A stretch of DNA of 64,000 nt, taken from NCBI GenBank assembly GCA_037043015.1, contig CM073326.1, positions 9,184,345 through 9,248,344 of the forward strand. The letters are read 5' to 3'. Positions within the stretch are counted from its first letter, which is position 1, and every line of letters starts with the position of its first letter. Below, one piece after another: positions 22,737 through 34,000 of this stretch. Made by a program: the position numbers and the translations under genes. The DNA is from Bryum argenteum. Its lineage: Eukaryota > Streptophyta > Bryopsida > Bryales > Bryaceae. Under the pieces are notes generated by a model. It saw only the letters and a list, made by a program, of their open reading frames with translations. It made no database searches and was not told where the DNA came from.

Positions 22737-23298
22737 GTAGCCACCTCCATCGGTTGCACTGTACTTGTAACAACAAGGTTGAATTTTTCTGGGTGGGATC
22801 CCTTTCGCGGTTTTTTCTTCCATTTGAAGGTACTATTAGTATATTTTATGACTTTTCATCTATTCATTCAAATTGGAGTTGCTTCCTACAATAGAAATGC
22901 TTTCTGCAGCTAGCTCAGATTGTGAAATTCTCTAGGGCCGCCGTGCGACAGGATATTCTCTACCAATATAATGTACTTGTGATTGATCCGATCATCCACT
23001 TATATGTTTGGAGTTTGTTTCTCAAATGGTTCAAATGCCGAAGATCATGTTGTCATGTCCAAAAAAAAAATCAAAACAAAACATGCCTTGAATAATAGAT
23101 TACCTTTTTTCTATGCATCAGTACTCTTACAATAGAGTCGATTTCTTTCTTTCGACTTTCAGTATGTATGCTTTGTGCAAAAGAACAGATTATGAAGGTC
23201 TCAAGGACCATTTGGGATTATATGCTTCATTTAATGTAATGGACTAAGAAGTTTGTTGTGTGATGCTTCTTTCTTATTTATGAGATCACTTGATCAAC
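22737..23298. other. Z-ISO 3' flank
   Basis: AT-rich sequence after the Z-ISO stop codon, expected to hold the 3' untranslated region. No gene, element or strong secondary structure recognised. Confidence 0.5.
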
Positions 23299-23394
23299 CA
23301 CTAGTAGAAAAGTGGCTTGAGAACAGCAGGCACTATACCAATGAGTACACCTAATTAAAGTGCCCAGTGTTCTCAAGCCACTTTTCTACTAGTG
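23299..23394 (+). mobile_element. CACTA-type MITE, copy 1
   Basis: A 96-base element whose ends are perfect inverted repeats of about 27 bases beginning CACTAGTAGAAAAGTGGC and ending with its complement. The CACTA-x-AGAAAA terminus is typical of plant CACTA (En/Spm) elements. Flanks AAC and AAT could be a 3-base target duplication with one change. No coding capacity. Confidence 0.85.
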
Positions 23395-23581
23395 AATCAA
23401 TTGGTATGAAATTTTTTACTATACAATATTTTAAACTTGTGTGTGAAGTAATGCAATAATTTAGTTGAGGAATTATTGCATGTCATCATTTCTGTAGTGT
23501 AATTTTCAAAGTGATATTCTTAAAGATGAGGTAAACCTATCAACTGTTATTACTAGTGTTTTGGCGATCTTCACTACTCTT

Positions 23582-23719
23582 CATTAGTAAAAAAGTGGCT
23601 TGAGCATACCAAATGAGTACACCCCAATTAAATGCACCCCAAGGTGGGTGTAAAACGCCTCATTAGGATTTAACAGGGGTGTTCTCATCCGCAATAGTGA
23701 AGCCACTTTTCTACTAGTG
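23582..23719 (+). mobile_element. CACTA-type MITE, copy 2
   Basis: A related element of about 138 bases. The right end is intact (GCCACTTTTCTACTAGTG); the left end has changed (CATTAGTAAAAAAGTGGC). The interior shares CCAAATGAGTACACC and AATTAAA with copy 1, which lies less than 200 bases away. Longer and more diverged than copy 1. Confidence 0.78.
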
Positions 23720-23820
23720 CTTGTAAAGTGTAACATTGCAAGGGAGCTTTTTCTTATCAATCGTTTTTGGAAATTTATGAAAGGGTGATCATGAATTCCA
23801 AATTGATCATTACAACATCA

Positions 23821-24117
23821 TGGGGCAAGGGCATGATATGGGTACCAATATGACCAATTTGTAATTATCAATGACGCTACTCATTATGTGTGACCTATGT
23901 GTAATTCATTGTATATGTGCAAGAAATTCCTTCTTTAATCCCATGTATACAACTATAGCCATGTCAGAGATAGAAATTCCGGTCTCTATCCTATAGCCAT
24001 GTCACCTACAATACCCTCTGGTGAGATTAATTTTTCAAGATTGTTTTTTTATTAGAAAAATAGTTTTTAGAAATCACACTATTTATGAAGGGGTACCCAT
24101 ATCATGCCCTCACCCCA
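23821..24117 (+). mobile_element. Terminal-inverted-repeat element of 297 bp, copy 1
   Basis: Ends are near-perfect inverted repeats of about 27 bases: left TGGGGCAAGGGCATGATATG, right CATATCATGCCCTCACCCCA. A related shorter copy sits at 26299-26508. The superfamily cannot be set because no clear target duplication is visible. No coding capacity; the open frame 24110-24508 (minus) starts at its edge and is not supported. Confidence 0.82.
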
Positions 24118-24940
24118 TGGTCAAATCCATGGAGCTTATACTGTAAGTACAATCTTTCTTTTTTACTTTTCGTTTACTTAGTCTTACATTTTTGTTTTTC
24201 ATTTGACTAGTCTTAGAATTGGATGCCAAGTCCGAAATGGGTACGTTCACCCTACACCAACAAAAACATAATATGATGCAGTAGCATACCCTACACATTA
24301 AACCTTTCACTTTAAAATATAATGAAAGAGGTAGGTCATTTCTGATATGCTCAAACCGGATAACCAAATAAGATTTTAATTCAATGTTACAGTGACTTCT
24401 CACAGCAAAAAACATTAAATGAGCAATTTCCCACTCTAAATTGGTGAAAGGCAAGCACATCATATGTACATTGGCATTGAAGATAAAGTAATTAACCTGC
24501 TTGGTCATTGTCCATGACTACCCACTCATGGCTGATCTTTTCTTGTGATGTTTTATTAGTACAAAGTCCTTCTTGCTCTGATTGTTACATGGTTTAATTA
24601 CTTGGTTTGTTTGTGCAAATTTGTGCAATATTATGAATAACAATGAGCTTTGCCTTATCTTTTTAAAAAAGGCTAATAGGGATCCCTTCTAGAATCCTAT
24701 GGAATTGGAACACATTCTTGGTGAAGACTCTAATAAATGATAATACCACAATTTCCCGTTAGTGATATTCTACAAAAAAATTTAAAGAAAGAAGAAACCT
24801 TCACTTTATTAAATCCTAAACCTTGCTCCTTATAGTAAAAATAATTAGTCTCCAGAGGCCCTTTGAATTTGACAAAGAAAGAGAAACTCCAACCTCTTTA
24901 GAAACCAGCGTGAATAGAGTGTTTGTTTGACCTATCCTTG
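24118..24940. other. AT-rich intergenic DNA
   Basis: No gene or recurring repeat recognised. A minus-strand open frame over 24110-24508 has no domain and no splice context. Confidence 0.4.
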
Positions 24941-25185
24941 GATGTATGTCTGGGGGTCATCACCCCAATGGCAAGACTACTAATCCCTCTCCGGGAGAAC
25001 ACTATGCTAGTTCCTAAGTGCCTTAAGGATACCCGACATATTATCCCCGTAAAGGACTTTGAGGTATCCATACAACGAGGTCCATGAACCCCACCATCTT
25101 TCGGTAGAATGTGGTGGTGAGCACCACGCCGGCATGGAGAGCAGAATCCACGACCTCCTCATTGGGGGCCATGAGTATAAGGTAG
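24941..25185 (-). mobile_element. SINE-like dispersed repeat, copy 1
   Basis: About 245 bases match the segment at 39921-40193 at roughly 70-75 percent by eye. Read on the minus strand both copies start with a CTCATGGCCCCCAATGAG block and end near a CATACAT motif. In the better copy (copy 2) the head resembles a tRNA-type promoter. This copy is more diverged in the box B region. No coding capacity. Confidence 0.5.
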
Positions 25186-26298
25186 AGGCACCTATAACCG
25201 ACCACTTAAGGATTTTAGCACATGATATTAAGGTATATATATTTTTTTAGAGTTTTTCATGTGTGCAAACATAAGGTTCTCGTTGAATGCAAAAAGTTTC
25301 GTGATTTTATTTGCATTATTCAAATAGTTATAATTGTTTAAAGTGAAAAGTTGCTTAGAACCTAAAGTCGATCACATGCTCAAATATACAAATGAGGTAC
25401 ATCTTTTCTTTCAAAATCTAGGAATTGGGCTTGATCGAGTATTGGTTGCCGGTTGGGAATGGGTGCCTCTACCTTAGTTTGAACTCTATGAAGCATGTTG
25501 TTCTTCTTGAAAACCTTGAAAAATCTAATTGGATGACTGGAACATGGTATTTGGTTTTCTTCTTAAAAAAAAAATTGAAAGTTTGTAAGCAGAATTGTAA
25601 TAAATATACAAAATTGACTGTAATTTTTCCATCCTGTCATAGGTTCTCATATCATGCAGACTTTCCCACAGCTTTTGGGGCTTCCAAATACCATCATCTT
25701 TCCATCATCTTCATTTATTCAGGTGGATAGGGAATACAACCAAATGATGAGGACATCAAAGGATATCTGAAATTCCTTGGAGCTATCAGAACTCTTTTCC
25801 TCTTTTAGTCTTACGACAACTTATGGTATAAAGTAGGCATTGGACCTTTTTGTGGGCTTTATTGACAGAAACAAACACAAAAAGAGAGATGCCATAGCTG
25901 CAAAGTACAAGCATAAAAGCTAGATTGTCATGCATAAATTGAATCCCCCCCTGTGCATCAAATAAAGTCGAGCAGGCTTCTTGCAAGGGTGGTGACTAGT
26001 GCCCGAGCACGCCATTTCCATGGCCAAAGTTTCATCCATCCAAGAACTCATATAATTTGTTGTATGAAAATCATTCTAAAGCATGTATTGACGTGACCCA
26101 TGTTTTGTCCGAGACAAATTTGAGAGAAAAAAAAAAAAAAAAAAACCACCGTAGGAGTTTTGAATGATAAATGAAGTTGTCTGCAAGTTGGTTTTCATAC
26201 CTTGTAGACTATGTTGCTATAAAAAAAAGTCAGGTTTTACACTTGTGCATATGTGGTCTGAGTAGAGGGATCAAGTAGACCTCAAGTGGCACAAAGGA
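25186..26298. other. Intergenic DNA, no gene seen
   Basis: AT-rich. Short open frames at 25425-25730 (plus) and 25786-25986 (minus) show no family features. An A20 run lies at about 26129-26146. Nothing else recognised. Confidence 0.4.
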
Positions 26299-26508
26299 CC
26301 CCTGGGTATGGGTACTACTAAGTCATGTCTCATTATGTGTGACCTATGTGTAATTCATTATATATGTGCCAAAAATTCCTTCTTTAATGCTGTAGCCATG
26401 TCACCTATAATACCATCTGGTTAGAGTAATTTTTTAATATTGTTTTCTCTATCAAAAAAGTAGTTCTAAAAAATCACACTATTTTTGGAGGGGTACCCTT
26501 ACCCTGGG
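26299..26508 (+). mobile_element. Terminal-inverted-repeat element, copy 2 of the 23.8 kb family
   Basis: Ends CCCCTGGGTATGGGTAC and GGGTACCCTTACCCTGGG pair as inverted repeats. The interior shares CTCATTATGTGTGACCTATG, the TGTAATTCAT block, ATTCCTTCTTTAAT and AAATCACACTATTT with copy 1 but lacks about 80 bases. Confidence 0.75.
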
Positions 26509-27831
26509 TTTTTTTTACCAAAAATGTCTCAGTCCATCAAGTTTGGTAGAGATCGTTGTGGAGTGAGTCTTTCAACTTGGTGAAAATACCACACTTTTCC
26601 GATAGTTAGGGTTAAAAAGCAGATGTCACCATTTTAGGTGTCTATATAGCTACTTATACAAGCTTGTGAGCAGATGTATGTACAGAGTGGACATGGAAAT
26701 TGCCGACATTTTGGATGGGGGTACATTTTTGAGGGCAGTACGGGTCTTGCTGCCCGAACTCACAAAAGCCGCGTCGTCGATGGCACATGTGCAGCAGTCA
26801 TGGCAGGATTCCCAATCTCGTACATCACACGCCATGAAAACGTTCCCCTTCCCTTCTTCTCCAAGCATCCTCGAAACCGCGCGCGGAGGAATGTTGAATT
26901 CTTCAATGTCACATTTGCTACTTTTTTAGGGTTCAACATACTTGGCTAGTTATTGAAAAGTTTACTTGAATGAACATATAGCTAGGATCTCAATGGAACA
27001 AAAATGGGTCCTTTGCATGGTTGTTTTACATGACACACTTTCGGCTAAATGAAGGAGACGATCTAATGTCTGACTAAACTGTTGTGTTCGACATGTTCGT
27101 TTGACATAGTGTTCCCCCGGAATGTCCGACCATACTAGTAAAAACATGAACATTTACCTCTTGGATGTCATTTGCCTCCTCCGAGGGCGAATGTTTGTGT
27201 TCGACAATGTCGCATAAAACAACCGTGGTTCTTCGTATACAACTAAAAGGTTGAACATTTATATACCTTATCTATTAACATTTGAAAAAGGTGGAAATAG
27301 CCAACACAGGATACATGATGTGGGATTATTATGTATGGAACCGTGTTAAGCACTTTTAATTTGCTCCCAAAAGATAGTTGATTATATGTTCTGCATTAGA
27401 AATTGTCATGATCTCATTTGATACATAAGTTTAGTAACATTGTGATAGGAATCTTTGGAAGTAGTGCATTGAAGGAGCTCATATAGAATAAGTAATTAAT
27501 TTCAGTCTGTGAATTTATAGCATAGTAATTGTCAAATTGAGCTGAATGTGGACTTCAACTGTAATTTCCAGTAATGGCCATGACCTCTTCTGACATGCAT
27601 GTTGCTTTACACACACCTGGTGACCTAATTCTTTACCTTCAAAGTTGACATGACCTTTTGTGGGAGAGGGGGGGGGGGTTCTTTATACCAACAACAAAAA
27701 CAATAAAATGAGCAAATTTTTTTTCTTGGAAATGTCTTACCTAGGAATAACTTATATTGTTTATCTTTTGCACAAGGAATTTCAGTGCTGACAAAAGACC
27801 TTGAATGTTATTTCAGCAATATCTACACATA
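26509..27831. other. Intergenic DNA, no gene seen
   Basis: Overlapping open frames on both strands at 26650-26949 have no recognised domain and more likely reflect a locally GC-richer patch. A G-run sits at about 27667-27678. No repeat family assigned. Confidence 0.4.
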
Positions 27832-28085
27832 GCCCCAATTCCGTTAAAATGGCACTATGCCATGTGCCATTTTGTCACACTAGATTTTACATTTGTGCTC
27901 ATATAAAATGGTATATTCTGTAATATCACAATTTTTTTGTAATATCACTTCTTTATATACATTGTCACTCATTTTCCCTAATATCACCTTAAAATTCTGT
28001 TATATCACATGGTTTTTGAACTACAGTTCAGAAAGTTGAGGTGTGCCATTTTACCAGAATAATGCCATTTTAACGGAATTGGGGT
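27832..28085 (+). mobile_element. TA-flanked MITE with perfect 22 bp inverted ends
   Basis: The left end CCCCAATTCCGTTAAAATGG is exactly repeated in inverted form at the right (28063-28084). The element is flanked by TA on both sides (27830-27831 and 28086-28087), the target of Tc1/mariner (Stowaway) elements, although other superfamilies also use TA. About 254 bases, AT-rich, no coding capacity. Confidence 0.8.
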
Positions 28086-28191
28086 TACATCAAAATTGTG
28101 TCATTATTTGCCAAAAAAAGTTTGAAATGCGATAGATCAAAAACAATCCTCATATGGATTGTTCATGAAAAGAAGCAACATCGAAACTTTG

Positions 28192-28800
28192 TTAACCCTT
28201 TGAACACCCATGGGGTCTGAAACGGGCAGCCCAAAAGTGGATCACAACATTTTTTGGTATTATGAATGAACCAATCAACGTTAACCTAGGCTAAACGACC
28301 ATGGGCACCGATTCAGCTTTTACCGTCAAGGCCAAAAAAATAATTTACAGTCAACTTCAAATGTTATGATCTCACATTTAGTGATGATCCAACGGTTAAA
28401 AATTTTCACACTACTACCGATGGTAGTCTACTTCAAGATGCTACGGTTGAAATTATCAAAATTTCCAAAAATATTAGACGTACCCCCATTAGTACATAGT
28501 GGTCAGTGCTGGGATTTCAAGCTCCCAAAACATCGTGGATCTTTAGGGGTTAAGCTTGCAACCTCCTACAAGGTTATGTACAACTCCAACCTACCTACCA
28601 CAATCCTTCCAAAAGCGCAAAATCACTCATACAAATTGTGATTTGAAATTGTGAAATTTCACTTTCTGGACGCATCATAAGAAGGTGATCATTTTGACAT
28701 TAAAATATAAGTGAAAAGTTGAGTGCAACAAGAGCTACACAATAGATTGTGTTGGAAAAAAAAGCCCCTCGAGCTTACTTGGACCCTTATTAAGGGTTAA
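28192..28800 (+). mobile_element. TTAA-flanked repeat, copy B (with internal extra segment)
   Basis: Begins TTAACCCTTTGAACACCCAT and ends CTTATTAAGGGTTAA, so it has CCC/GGG inverted tips inside TTAA. The interior carries the family blocks (GGGCAGCCCAAAAGTGGATC, AATGAACCAATCAA, GCAACCTCCTACAAGG, CTACCTACCACAATCCTT). About 270 bases at 28285-28555, absent from the other copies, split the family sequence between the AATGAACCAATCAA and TGCAACCTCC blocks, so something inserted or recombined here. Confidence 0.75.
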
Positions 28801-28906
28801 CAAAAGAAGAAGAAGGAAAAAAAAAAAAGTCCTTTTAGAGTTTGAGAGGACATGTCCCCCTTTGAGAGTGAGCTGTGAAACCAACGTTGTGACTGTCACT
28901 TTGGGC
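28801..28906. other. Spacer between two TTAA elements
   Basis: A purine-rich stretch (AGAAGAAGAAGGAAAAAAAA) and GC-mixed sequence without features. Confidence 0.4.
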
Positions 28907-29277
28907 TTAACCCTTAAACGCCCAAGGTGACCCGAGGGGTCACCTTCCAACAGAATTTTCTCTGTAGCTCTCATTGTACTCAACTTTTCACTTATATTTT
29001 GATGTCAAACTGGTCACCTTCTTCTGATGCATTCAAAAAGTGAAATCTTACAATTCAAATCACAATTTGTATGAGTGATTTTGTGCATATGAAAGAATTG
29101 TGGTAGGTAGGTTGGGGTTGTACATAACCTTGTAGGAGGTTGCAAGCTCATCATTGATTGGTTCATTCATGGTGCCCAAGTTCAAAAAGTGCACTATTCA
29201 TGATGCCCAAGTCCAAAAGATGCTGAGATCCAATTTCAGGCTGCTCGTTTTAGACCCCATGGGCGTTTGAGGGTTAA
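28907..29277 (-). mobile_element. TTAA-flanked repeat, copy C (inverted)
   Basis: Plus-strand TTAACCCTTAAACGCCCAAG at the left and GGGCGTTTGAGGGTTAA at the right. The interior is the family sequence in reverse orientation to copies B, D and E. About 363 bases between the TTAA sites. It is the best-defined copy, with both termini intact and similar inverted tips. Confidence 0.8.
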
Positions 29278-29479
29278 GTTTGCGACTCCTAACTCTCGCA
29301 TTGAGGTTCAAGCTGCAATTCCAAGCATACACTACCCCCCACAGGAATGAAAACTCACTTACCCAAAAGTTATCACTCTGAATGAATATAGAACTTTTCA
29401 TGTGAATTAAACATGGAATGAAAAGTGTGATCTTGGGGTCGGATCATTTGGGTGTCGATAAGTAACAAATGGTTAACCC

Positions 29480-29850
29480 TTAACCCTTAAAAGATCCTTC
29501 CACTCCTCAATGGGCAGCCCGAAATTGGATCTCAGCATCTTTTGGACTTGGACAACATGAATAGTGCACTTTTTGAACTTGGGCACCATGAATGAACCAA
29601 TCAATGATGAGTTTGCAACCTCCTACAAGGTTTTGTGCAATCCCAACCTACCTACCACAATCCTTTCAAAGCACAAATCACTCACACAAATTGTGATTTG
29701 AATTGTAAGATTTCACTTTGTAGATGCATCACAAAAAGGTGACCAGAATGATATAAAAAAATAAGTGAAAGATTGAGAATCAAAAGAGCTACAAGCAAGA
29801 TTCTTGTTCGAAAACAGCCCTAGGGGCTGATAGGCGCCTTTAAGGGTTAA
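29480..29850 (+). mobile_element. TTAA-flanked repeat, copy D
   Basis: Starts in a double TTAACCC (29473-29490) and ends CCTTTAAGGGTTAA. About 363 bases, the same length as copy C. It contains the duplicated CTTGGGCA(C/A)CATGAAT phrase also seen in copy C. It runs directly into copy E. Confidence 0.78.
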
Positions 29851-30168
29851 ACGCCCATGGGGTCTAAAACAGGCAGCCCAAAATCGAATCACAAAAATCT
29901 TTTAGACTTGGGCACCATGAATGAACCAATCAATGATGAGCTTGCAACCTCCTACAAGGTTATGTACAACCCCAACCTACCTACCACAATTCTTTCAAAT
30001 GCACAAAATCACTCATACAAAATTGTGAAATTTCATGTTTTGAATGTATCATAAGAAGGTGACTAGTTTGACATCAAAATATATGTGAAAAGTTGAGTAC
30101 ATTGAGAGCTACATAGCAGATTCTGTTGAAAAAAGCTCCTTCGGCTTGCTTAGGCATTTCAGGGTTAA
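29847..30168 (+). mobile_element. TTAA-flanked repeat, copy E
   Basis: Shares the TTAA at 29847-29850 with copy D, begins ACGCCCATGGGGTCTAAAAC and ends TTTCAGGGTTAA. It lacks the CCCTTAA tip at the left, so D and E are joined head to tail over one TTAA. About 314 bases. Confidence 0.75.
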
Positions 30169-30230
30169 TATTGCGAACGAGAAAATTTGGCATTACGAAC
30201 AAGAAGTGAGCAACAAAGTAGGTGGATTAG

Positions 30231-30340
30231 TGAGATGTAAGTCATCTGAACATAACGACACAATTGAGATGTAAGGCATCTGAACATAACGACACAATTG
30301 AGATGTAAGTGATCTGAACATAACGACAAAATTGAGATGT
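30231..30340 (+). repeat. 34 bp tandem repeat, 3.2 copies
   Basis: Units start at 30231, 30265, 30299 and 30333 (partial) with the unit TGAGATGTAAGGCATCTGAA followed by CATAACGACACAAT. The units differ only at one or two positions, so the array is young. It lies about 700 bases upstream of the CESA start codon. Confidence 0.9.
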
Positions 30341-30636
30341 CTAAACCAGGTACATGGTGTACAGTGTACATGGAAAAGGGTATAGAACTGCAGCGGCAGG
30401 CAGGCACGGCAGTGGGGATGCAAGGACTGTACAGGACGCGGAGCCTGCGTGACAGAGGAGACGACGAGGAAATGGCCTTGAAATTCCCGACGACCACTCC
30501 CACGACCAATTTCGCTCCCTCGCTCTGGATCCTCACTGGCACTCCCCTGCCCCGCCACACGCACAATCCCATTACAATGCTAACATACAGCTTGCAATCA
30601 GCTGTCTCGTCCCACACCCCAGGCAGCTCCATGCCA

Positions 30637-30945
30637 TAGCTCCCCATTCCATTGCTTCGTCTTCGTTTCCTGCATTGCATGCTCAATGGGAGAGTACGTG
30701 CTGGAGGTGAGAGCTTAACTTGTTGATAGAGCGCGCGATCGAGTTGCAACACTCCAGCTAGCTCCATAGCTCTCCATTTCATGCATTGCATCAGCAGCAG
30801 CGCTTCTATACCCCAGCATCGCCAGCGTAGCTCTCTCTGTATTCCATTTCATCAGGGAGTTTCTGGGTCGGAGGTGGCGCATTGCGTGCTCGATCAATGC
30901 AAGAGTGTTCGCGGGGTGGAGGTTTAGCTTGTTGGTAGTGGAGTG
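30637..30945 (+). repeat. Degenerate duplication in the CESA leader
   Basis: Segment 30637-30735 (ATAGCTCCCCATTCCATTGC, GCATTGCATGCTC, GGAGGTGAGAGCTTAACTTG) recurs, with an insertion, at 30765-30945 (ATAGCTCTCCATTTCATGC, GCATTGCGTGCTC, GGAGGTTTAGCTTGTTGG). It lies in the probable CESA promoter or leader. Confidence 0.65.
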
Positions 30946-31017
30946 TGTGGGTTCACATGGTTGCATGCAGAGGTGGACATTGCATGACCTCGATCGCTTG
31001 GGCTTAGAGTTTGCGTG

Positions 31018-34000
31018 ATGGAGGCGAATGGGGGCCTTATTGCGGGCTCGCACAACCGGAACGAGCTCGTGGTGATTCGTGACCCAGCGAGCGACGGGGT
31101 AAGCTGGCATTTTGATCAGCCGCCGCCCAAATTTAAACTTTTGATCGGTTTTTGATGACTTGGGGTGGTGCTTGCTTGCAGCCGAAGCCGCTGAGTCACG
31201 TGAACGGGTTGATTTGCAACATCTGCGGCGACGACGTGGGCTTAACGGTGGACGGGGAGCTCTTCGTAGCCTGCTTCGAATGCGGCTTCCCGGTGTGCCG
31301 ACCCTGCTTCGAGTACGAGCGCAAGGAAGGCCAGCAGTCATGCCCGCAATGCAAGTCGCGCTACAATCGTCAGAAAGGTAAGGAGAGACGTTTGATCAAT
31401 CACGAGATTTTATTAGGGTTTCGGGAGACTGATTGATTGCATGCAGGGAGTGTTCGTGTGCCTGGAGACGACGAAGAAGACGACACCGATGATTTGGAGA
31501 ATGAGTTCAGCTTCGAGATGGATAGCCAGCGCGTGACGGACGCCATGCTCCACGGTCATATGAGCTATGGCGGCATGTACGACTTGCATCGCCAACACCA
31601 CCAGATGATGCGGCAGCATCATCAGGCCACCAGGTTTCCGTTGCTCACTGACGGCACCGCCGACGACGTCGATGATGATGATGATACTAATCACTCGCAC
31701 ACCATCGCCGTGCCGCCGCCTCCTATGAACGGCGGCAAACGCGTCCACCCCATGCCTTACCTCGAATCTAGCCTCCCTGGTACCAGCTCCAACCACAAAT
31801 TATCAATTCCATTGAAACAATCATCGAATGTGGGTGTTTATTCAATCAGTGATTGGATGTGAGCGTGCAGTGCAAGCGCGGCCGATGGATCCCAGCAAAG
31901 ACTTGGCGGCTTACGGCTATGGGAGCGTGGCGTGGAAGGAGCGAGTCGATGACTGGAAGCTCCGCCAGGAGAAGATGATGACGGAAGGCAGTCATCACCT
32001 CAAGAATGGCGACATGGACGGCGGCGGCGACGGCCCCGACTTGCCCATGTATGGATCGAGTAGCATTACGAAATCATCTGTATATTTGTTTCTTCGAGAG
32101 ACTGAATGTGAGTTCCTGTGCAGAATGGATGAATCGAGGCAACCGCTGTCGCGAAAAGTGCCGATTCCGTCAGCGAGCATCAACCCGTACCGGATGCTGA
32201 TCGTGATGCGCCTGGTGGTGCTGGCGTTTTTCTTCCGTTACCGCATTCTGCATCCCGTGGAGGGCGCTTATGGCCTCTGGCTCACGTCCGTGGTGTGCGA
32301 GATTTGGTTCGCCATCTCGTGGATCCTCGATCAGTTCCCGAAATGGCTCCCCATCAACCGCGAAACTTACTTGGACCGGCTCTCCTTAAGGTCGGTATCA
32401 GCTCCTTCGATTCTCCTCCGAAACATTTCAACCGGAGACTCACTACCTTTGTGCGTGCAGGTATGAGAAGGAGGGCGAGCCGTCGCGGCTCGAGCCGGTG
32501 GACATTTACGTGAGTACTGTGGACCCGATGAAGGAGCCACCCTTGGTGACGGCGAACACGATATTGTCGATCCTGGCGGTGGATTACCCCGTGGACAAAG
32601 TCTCCTGCTACCTGTCTGACGATGGCGCGGCCATGCTCACGTTCGAGGTGGTGTCGGAGACGTCGGAATTCGCCCGCAAGTGGGTTCCCTTCTGCAAGAA
32701 GTTCAGCATCGAGCCGCGTGCCCCGGAGATGTACTTCGCGCAGAAAATCGACTACCTCAAAGACAAAGTGCAACCGACATTCGTCAAGGAGCGGCGCGCC
32801 ATGAAGGTACCCATTCCCGCACCCACACCCAGCGTCCATCTATGCTTCGTACCCGAGAACTGCAAGGCCATCAAGCACGCGAATTGATATACGATCAGTC
32901 CGTAGCGCTATCTTTGCACACATGTTGACGTGGAGAGTGTTGAAAATGTTACAGAGAGAATATGAGGAATTCAAAGTGCGCGTGAATGCGTTGGTGGCAA
33001 AAGCGAAGAAGGTGCCCGAAGAAGGCTGGACCATGCAGGATGGGACGCCATGGCCCGGGAATAACACGCGCGATCATCCAGGAATGATTCAGGTACCATT
33101 GGCACCCTCGGTGTCAATCTCACATTTATCTCAATAAGTTTCGGAGCTGCATTTTAGTTCATGGAGGCGATGGTGTAGTGAAAGGCGCAGCTAATGGTGG
33201 TGGAGGCGTCTTGGACTGCAGGTGTTTTTGGGGCACAGTGGCGGGCACGACACGGAGGGAAAGGAGCTGCCGCGACTAGTGTACGTCTCCAGGGAGAAGC
33301 GACCGGGGTTCAACCACCACAAGAAGGCGGGCGCCATGAACGCTCTGGTGCGCGTGAGCGCTGTGCTCACGAACGCGCCCTTCTTCCTCAACCTCGACTG
33401 CGACCACTACATCAACAACAGCAAGGCGCTTCGGGAAGCCATGTGCTTCCTCATGGACCCCAACGTGGCGCCCAAGCTCTGCTACGTCCAGTTCCCACAG
33501 CGCTTCGACGGCATCGACCGCAACGACCGTTACGCCAACCACAACACCGTCTTCTTTGATGTCCGTCTCTCTCCTTCCATCCCACCCCCCGCCCCCCCCA
33601 AAAAAAAGCTTCATTCTAACAATTCTTGTGAAATAGTCGGTTTCGAGTCTCACCTCCGAGACCATTGTGTGCAGATCAATCTCAAGGGGCTGGACGGGAT
33701 CCAAGGCCCAGTATACGTCGGCACAGGCTGCGTGTTCAAGCGTCAAGCACTCTACGGATACGAGCCAAAGCAAAAGGAGAAGACACACAAAAACTCCGGG
33801 TGCGGCGCGTGCATATCCTGGTGCCTCTGCTGTGGAAAGCGCAAGAAGAAGAACAAGTCTAAGAAATCCAAATACTCAAAAAAGAAGATCGCATCATCCT
33901 CGACACGATCCGATTCCAGTGTACCCATTTTCAGCTTAGAGGACGTCGAAGAAGGCATGGACGAGGACTCAATAGTGGCGTCCACGAAGCGATACGAGAA

